Source: Sequoia sempervirens (Eukaryota > Streptophyta > Pinopsida > Cupressales > Cupressaceae). Taken from it: 64,000 nucleotides of DNA. Below are positions 59,461 through 64,000 of this stretch, in pieces. The translations under genes and the position numbers were made by a program. The notes beneath the pieces are model-generated. The model made no database searches and was not told where the DNA came from. It worked only from the letters and a program-made list of their open reading frames with translations. Position 1 is the stretch's first letter; each line of letters starts with the position of its first letter. Location: assembly GCA_007258455.2 (NCBI GenBank), contig VDFB02270651.1:701836217-701900216 (forward strand), written 5' to 3'.

Positions 59461-60119
59461 GGCTAGATTTTTATATTAGACACGTTGCATTTAGATTTTG
59501 ATACAAATAGACATTATGTGTAATTATTCATTGGCTCTTTGTAGCCTCGTATATTTTTTAGATATATCACACACCGAACTTGTACCATGACAATTATTTT
59601 TGATATATATGAGATGAGCGACCCTTGATACAATCATTGCATGTGTTGATCTTTTATGATGTATGATATATGATTATGACAATACATATGTTTATGATTA
59701 TGGATGCATTATGTATATATAGATGGATTCAACTGTTATGTATGAAGATGATGTGAGATGGACATTACTTTATTATGATGCTTATGATTTGATATGCGTG
59801 TGACTAATGGTTTATGGATGCAGATGAATACACACGACTATGTTATGGATGCTTTCTTTTTTTGTATCTTTATATGATATATGATGATAATGCAAGATGT
59901 ATGTTGACAATTTATGGATGCATGTATTTCTTATGTCATAATACTTGGATGCTAGTAAGAATAAGATAGAATGGGATGATAGAATAGAATGAATGAATGT
60001 TATCGACCATTATACCAACAAATCTATAATTATTCTAGACTTTATTAGATATGTGATGAGATAGTAATGGTCTTGCTTTGCTTCTTGGATTATGTTTTAA
60101 TTTCATCATAGAAATCCTT
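59461..60119. other. noncoding AT-rich interval with TATGAT-type words
   Basis: The interval 59590-59960 is rich in TATGATTATG, ATGATGTATGATATATG and similar words, a degenerate simple repeat. No ORF is supported. It separates the antisense PMD ORF from the end of pol. Confidence 0.5.
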
Positions 60120-60850
60120 ATTTTTGATATAGAAAATAGACACGATACACCAAGGTATTAGGAACTAGGGTAAGTTTGTATCTAATGCATAAACTTTGAC
60201 TCTGCAAATAGATAGGATTATTCTTGTTCATACCTGACTGTCTTCTTTAGGATTTTAATGATAGTTTTGTTAGAATCCTCTGCTTGGTTTTTTCCTTGGG
60301 GGTAATAAGGGGTTGAGAAATAATGTTTGATATTAAACTAGTTACATAACTCTTTCACATCTTGTTTCTTAAAGGGTGTTTCGTTATCTAAGATAATGGC
60401 TTACAAAACACCATAACAATAAATGATATAATTAGGATGAATTTGGGGATTTTCTTCCTCATTATGTAGGTCATTGGTATTGCTTCAATCCACTTTGTAA
60501 AGTACTCAGTTGCTATGATGGTAAACTTATGACCATTGGATGAGGTAGGGGTGATTTTTCCTATGAGGTTGAGCCCCCATTGTGAAAACAACCATGGAGT
60601 TGTGATTGGTCTAAGCTCTTGAGCTAGAGCATGGATGAGTTCTCCATGCTATTGACACTACAAACACTTCTTAACAAATTGAATAGACTCTTGCTCCATA
60701 GTCAGCCAGTAGTACCCTATCCTTAATAACTTCTTAGCCAAGGTTAGGAGACTCAAATATGACCCACAAATACCTTTGTGCACCTATTTCAAGGTGATAT
60801 AGGCTTCTTCTTGGTTAAGGCATCACAATAAGGTCACATCAAGACTCTTA
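60120..60850 (-). pseudogene. pol: Tat-lineage integrase (decayed)
   Basis: On the minus strand the HHCC-type zinc region lies at about 60830-60650 (ending C-x2-C as KKCLQCQ). The catalytic core begins with FSQWGLNLIGKITPTSSNGHKF (first Asp position read as Asn) followed by ATEYFTKWIEAIPM at 60591-60480. A further segment of worn core continues to about 60140. Stops and frameshifts abound. In Ty3 elements integrase joins the DNA copy into the chromosome. Confidence 0.8.
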
Positions 60851-60999
60851 TTGTATAAGGTATCACCAATGATGGCGAAGCATGAAGCTCTTGGGATAAA
60901 ATATTTTTGTAAGTTATGAGTGAGGTCGGAGGGAAAGTTTCCATTATGGAGGTAAGTGAAGATTTCATGATACCAAGGCGAGCCAGGACCAATAACATC

Positions 61000-61640
61000 A
61001 CACACAAATTTTTATTTTGGAACATCAAAAGCTAGTATGAGAATCTGTTCAATGAGGAATTCACATTTTAGGCTATTCTGAGGCATATCTAGCAATGAAC
61101 CAATGTTAACCATAGCATTTGCTGCCCTATTATTAACCCTTAGAATTTGTTCAAAAGTTATGTCAATGAAATACTTCTTGAAACTATCCACCATATTTTT
61201 TAAGGCACGAGCTTATCGTCTTTGGTTTGATAGTCATTGTTAACTTTCCTTACTATTAACTGAGAGTCCCCAAGAACTTGTAGCTCTTGAATTTGCCATT
61301 GGATAATAGTCCTTAACCCTATGATTAGGGTTTCATACTTTTCTATATTGTTTGTGCAAGGGAATTCCAATCTATAAGACTTAGGTATACAATCACCTTA
61401 TGGAGTGATGAATAGTATACCCACTCCAGATCCATGTTGCGTATGTGATCCATCAAAATACAATTTCCACTAGTTTGTTGATACCACAATAAAAATTGCC
61501 TCATCTAGAAACTCTGATATTAGGGGATGATATGCACATAATGGTGCTTCAGCTAGTTGATTGGTGATGACTTGTCCTTTTATTGCCTTACGATCAACAT
61601 ATTCAATGTCAAACTCACTAAGAACCATGACCCATTTCGC
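61000..61640 (-). pseudogene. pol: second RNase H-like domain of Tat pol (decayed)
   Basis: Minus-strand 61194-61012 reads FEQILRVNNRAANAMVNIGSLLDMPQNS, which corresponds to the end of the additional RNase H domain typical of Tat/Ogre-type elements (family pattern HIPR--N--ADA-A-LGS). Upstream, towards 61600, the rest of the domain is recognisable only in fragments. A dual RNase H arrangement between RT-RNase H and integrase places the element in the Tat lineage. Confidence 0.75.
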
Positions 61641-61682
61641 CAAGCATCCTGTGAGTATAGCTTTGGATAGTAGATACTTTAG

Positions 61683-62780
61683 TCAATCAATCTTAGAAAC
61701 GATCTTAACTTCATGACTGAGCATGTAGTGTCTTAGCTTTTGAGATGCAAAGGAAACTGCTTGACATGATTTTTCTATTGTTGTGTAATTAAGCTCAAAT
61801 CCTACCAAAGTTCTACTGATGTAGTATATAGCTCTTTTCTTTCCTTCTTCATCATGTTGCGCCAAAAGAGCTCCTAAAGTTGTAGAGGTTGTCGACATGT
61901 ACAAGATCAAAGGTTTACTAACAATTGGTGGCATTAATACTGGTGGTGACACTAAGTATTCCTTTAGCTGTTGAAATGCATGCTCACAATTATCATCCCA
62001 TTTGTATGCCACACCCTTGTGAAGGATATGGGTAAACGAGTGGCACTTATCTGCCAGTTGTGTGATGAATCTTCTAATTGACTGGAGCTTCCCTTGAAGG
62101 CTTCTAAACTGATTCAATGTCTATGGTGGTTCCATTTCCATTATTGCCTTGATTTTGGTAGGTTCCACCTCAATTCCCCTTTGAGATGTGATGTACCCCA
62201 AAATTTTACATGTGGTGACACCAAATACACATTTTTTTGGATTGAGTCTCACTTGATATTTTTCCAACCTATCAAAGATTTGAGATAGCACTTCTAGGTG
62301 TCCTTTTCTCATTACTAACTTTTCGAAGATATCATCCACATAGTCTTCAAGGATCTTATTAAACATCTCATGAAAAATTAAGTTCATTTCCCTTTGATAT
62401 GTTGCTCCAGTGTTCTTTAACCCAAAAGGCATTATATTCCAACAATATGTCCCCCTTGGACAAGTAAAATTTGTTTTGTGCTGGCGTTCCTTAGAAATCA
62501 TGATCTAATTATATCTAGAGAACCCATCCATGAGTTAAAACATTTCATGTCCAACTATTAGGTCCACTATGATATCTATGTTGGGCAAGGGGAAGCATCC
62601 TTGGGAAAATCTTTGTTTAGATCTCTAAAATTCATGTAGATACATATGCCTCCAATGGGTTTTAAAATTGGAACAAGATTGGAAATGTACTCTGAATAAT
62701 CAATTAGTTAGATGAATCCTACATCCAACAATTTATGTAGCCCTACTTTGACCAACAATACGATCTGAGGATGCATCTTC
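61683..62780 (-). pseudogene. pol: Tat-lineage reverse transcriptase and RNase H (decayed)
   Basis: The minus-strand frame 62501-62121 holds the palm motifs: FTCPRGTYCWNIMPFGLKN with GATYQREM (about 62470-62400) and the catalytic YVDD at about 62344-62331. The adjoining frame 62117-61683 holds the thumb/connection and the first RNase H (SKPLILYMSTTSTTLGALLAQ at about 61920, then EEGKKRAIYYISRTL). Upstream, to about 62780, fragments of the fingers domain (motifs around FRDLN and the LKPIGGICIY region) are in worn frames. The motifs match Tat-type Ty3 elements better than chromoviruses such as the one at 3909. Confidence 0.85.
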
Positions 62781-62819
62781 CTTAATTTTTGCTTTATCGG
62801 TTTTGCATCTAGGCGAACT

Positions 62820-64000
62820 ATGATATGGTGAACCGCTAATGATGTGTCAAGACCAAGAATATCCACATATGACCATGAAAAAAAAAAATCTCTCCCTCAA
62901 GAAGGTTGCTAAATTATTTTTTTCCTCATCATCTAATGAAGAAGCATAGAAAGTGACTTGGGGTGCTTCCTCTATTCCCACATTGATGAGCAACAATCTC
63001 TCTACCAGGACTTCTGAATTTTCTTGCTCTATGTTGGGGAGATTGAATCCTTCATCCATAGGCACCTTAAAGAGGTTTTCACAATTGGATGCATCCTTTA
63101 TTTTTACTTTTTTAGAATCAGAAAGTGCCACATGGTGGCTTTCACTTGGTGATTGTTTCATGATTTTCAAATTTGTTATGTTGTGACTGAAAGATTCAAT
63201 CGTATCCCCAAAATAGGCTTGTGCATCTAGCTCTATATCAAAACCAACTTTATGATCTCCAAATGGAATATGATCTTGAATGCCCATGAACTCAAAAATT
63301 GCCTCATTGTTTTCAAATGAATCCAAAACTGGTGCATGTTGTTGATCTCAGTCGATAAGCTGGGGATATATAAGTGTAAGCTCATTGTATTGGGTTGGGG
63401 AGGAAAAGGATGTGGTGATCATGAATATAGAGGCATTCTCAAAGAGGTCCATGATACAAAAGGGAAAGTCATCAATGTTCTCATATTGAGATGTGCTTAA
63501 CTAGGAAAAAGCCTTATCCTCATTAATCAAAGTATTTGTGATGAGAGGGACCACATTTTTTCTTGAGGTATAACCAAGGCTAAGATTCTTTGCTCATTTC
63601 TCAGGGACTATTGGTTCCTGCATTCCTTATTGTTTCAAGCCAAGGCATCCAATGCATGTATATCCCATGCTCTTCATTAATTAGAATCCTTTTTCTGCTT
63701 ATATCCACTGAAAGTGAAAGCTCTTCTTCTTATCTTTCTCATCTTGATAAATCCATTCAGATATGTTCTCTTCTTCTATGATCTCTTTGTGTAAATCCCC
63801 CCACTTTTCAAATGTGGCGTTCTTAAACGTTTTTGATACTTTTTCAATGTTGCAGTTGACCATATGTTTTGGGATTTAATGGTAGTTTCCCTAGAAGAAA
63901 ACAATCCTTCAAGTCATATTCACCACAACCCATTTCTATGATCTTTGCTTTGATTTCAGATAAAGTTTGATTTGTACCAGATGTAGATACCAATGTTGAA
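62820..64000 (-). pseudogene. pol: Tat-element gag-pol linker and upstream region, continues beyond window
   Basis: Minus-strand frame 63326-62847 is an acidic linker (DSFENNEAIFEFMGIQDH, VDEGFNLPNI-like segments) ending in the conserved block just before reverse transcriptase (VTFYASSLDDEEKNNLATFLRE followed by the worn AWSY motif). From 63330 to 64000 the same strand stays coding-like with many stops and no named motif. The protease, gag, primer binding site and 5' LTR should lie to the right of the window. Confidence 0.65.

Overview
This window looks like intergenic DNA from a large, repeat-laden plant nuclear genome. A gymnosperm or conifer is my best guess, as an inference from style of content rather than a diagnostic marker. 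I see no intact host gene, no rRNA or tRNA gene and no CRISPR array. The supporting evidence is layered, heavily decayed LTR retrotransposons of Ty3/gypsy chromovirus and Tat type, an L1-like LINE with a plant-style RNase H domain, degenerate CCCTAA-type telomere-like repeats, a plant leucine-rich-repeat resistance-gene fragment and a plant mobile domain (PMD) pseudogene. Two 100-base runs of N (11924-12023 and 33542-33641) are assembly gaps.

Layout, left half. A chromovirus occupies 2235-11841. It has a 5' LTR, a tRNA-iMet-type primer binding site, one gag-pol reading frame with about eleven in-frame stops, a polypurine tract and a 3' LTR. A solo LTR of the same family (7031-8662) sits inside pol, bounded by a perfect 5-bp target duplication, and its removal leaves the pol frame intact. 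After a gap comes a decayed LINE (12024-15170). An orphan decayed ORF follows (15728-17117) whose 3' tail (17211-17275) recurs at the end of a short insertion at 23873-24344. That insertion has a 16-bp target duplication and an unoccupied paralogous site 320 bp further on. A diverged 660-bp tandem duplication (17805-19110) and a CpG-rich degenerate minisatellite (20640-21830) lie between them. A 5,865-bp element with TG...CA ends and a 5-bp target duplication (24765-30629) has no coding capacity of its own but carries an LRR resistance-gene fragment.

Layout, right half. A Ty3 gag relic lies at 32063-32660, interstitial telomere-like repeats at 33642-34050 and a young 142-bp tandem triplication at 35719-36144. 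A large LTR element, probably on the minus strand with 1.07-kb LTRs (38090-39154 and 45851-46918), encloses a plus-strand, 675-codon decayed ORF of unknown function with a duplicated internal module. A solo LTR (48091-49650) splits another unknown decayed ORF. A minus-strand coiled-coil ORF (53130-55787) abuts the 3' LTR of a Tat-lineage element (55788 to beyond 64000, minus strand). The region of that element between pol and the 3' LTR carries an antisense PMD-plus-coiled-coil ORF.

The genes do not form a host pathway. The window is a stratified record of insertion, captured gene fragments, LTR recombination and decay by stop codons that are mostly TAG. The most unusual items are the passenger ORFs carried by elements (LRR, PMD, the duplicated-module ORF and the LINE-tail orphan) and the CpG-rich 20-bp motif shared by two elements in opposite orientation.
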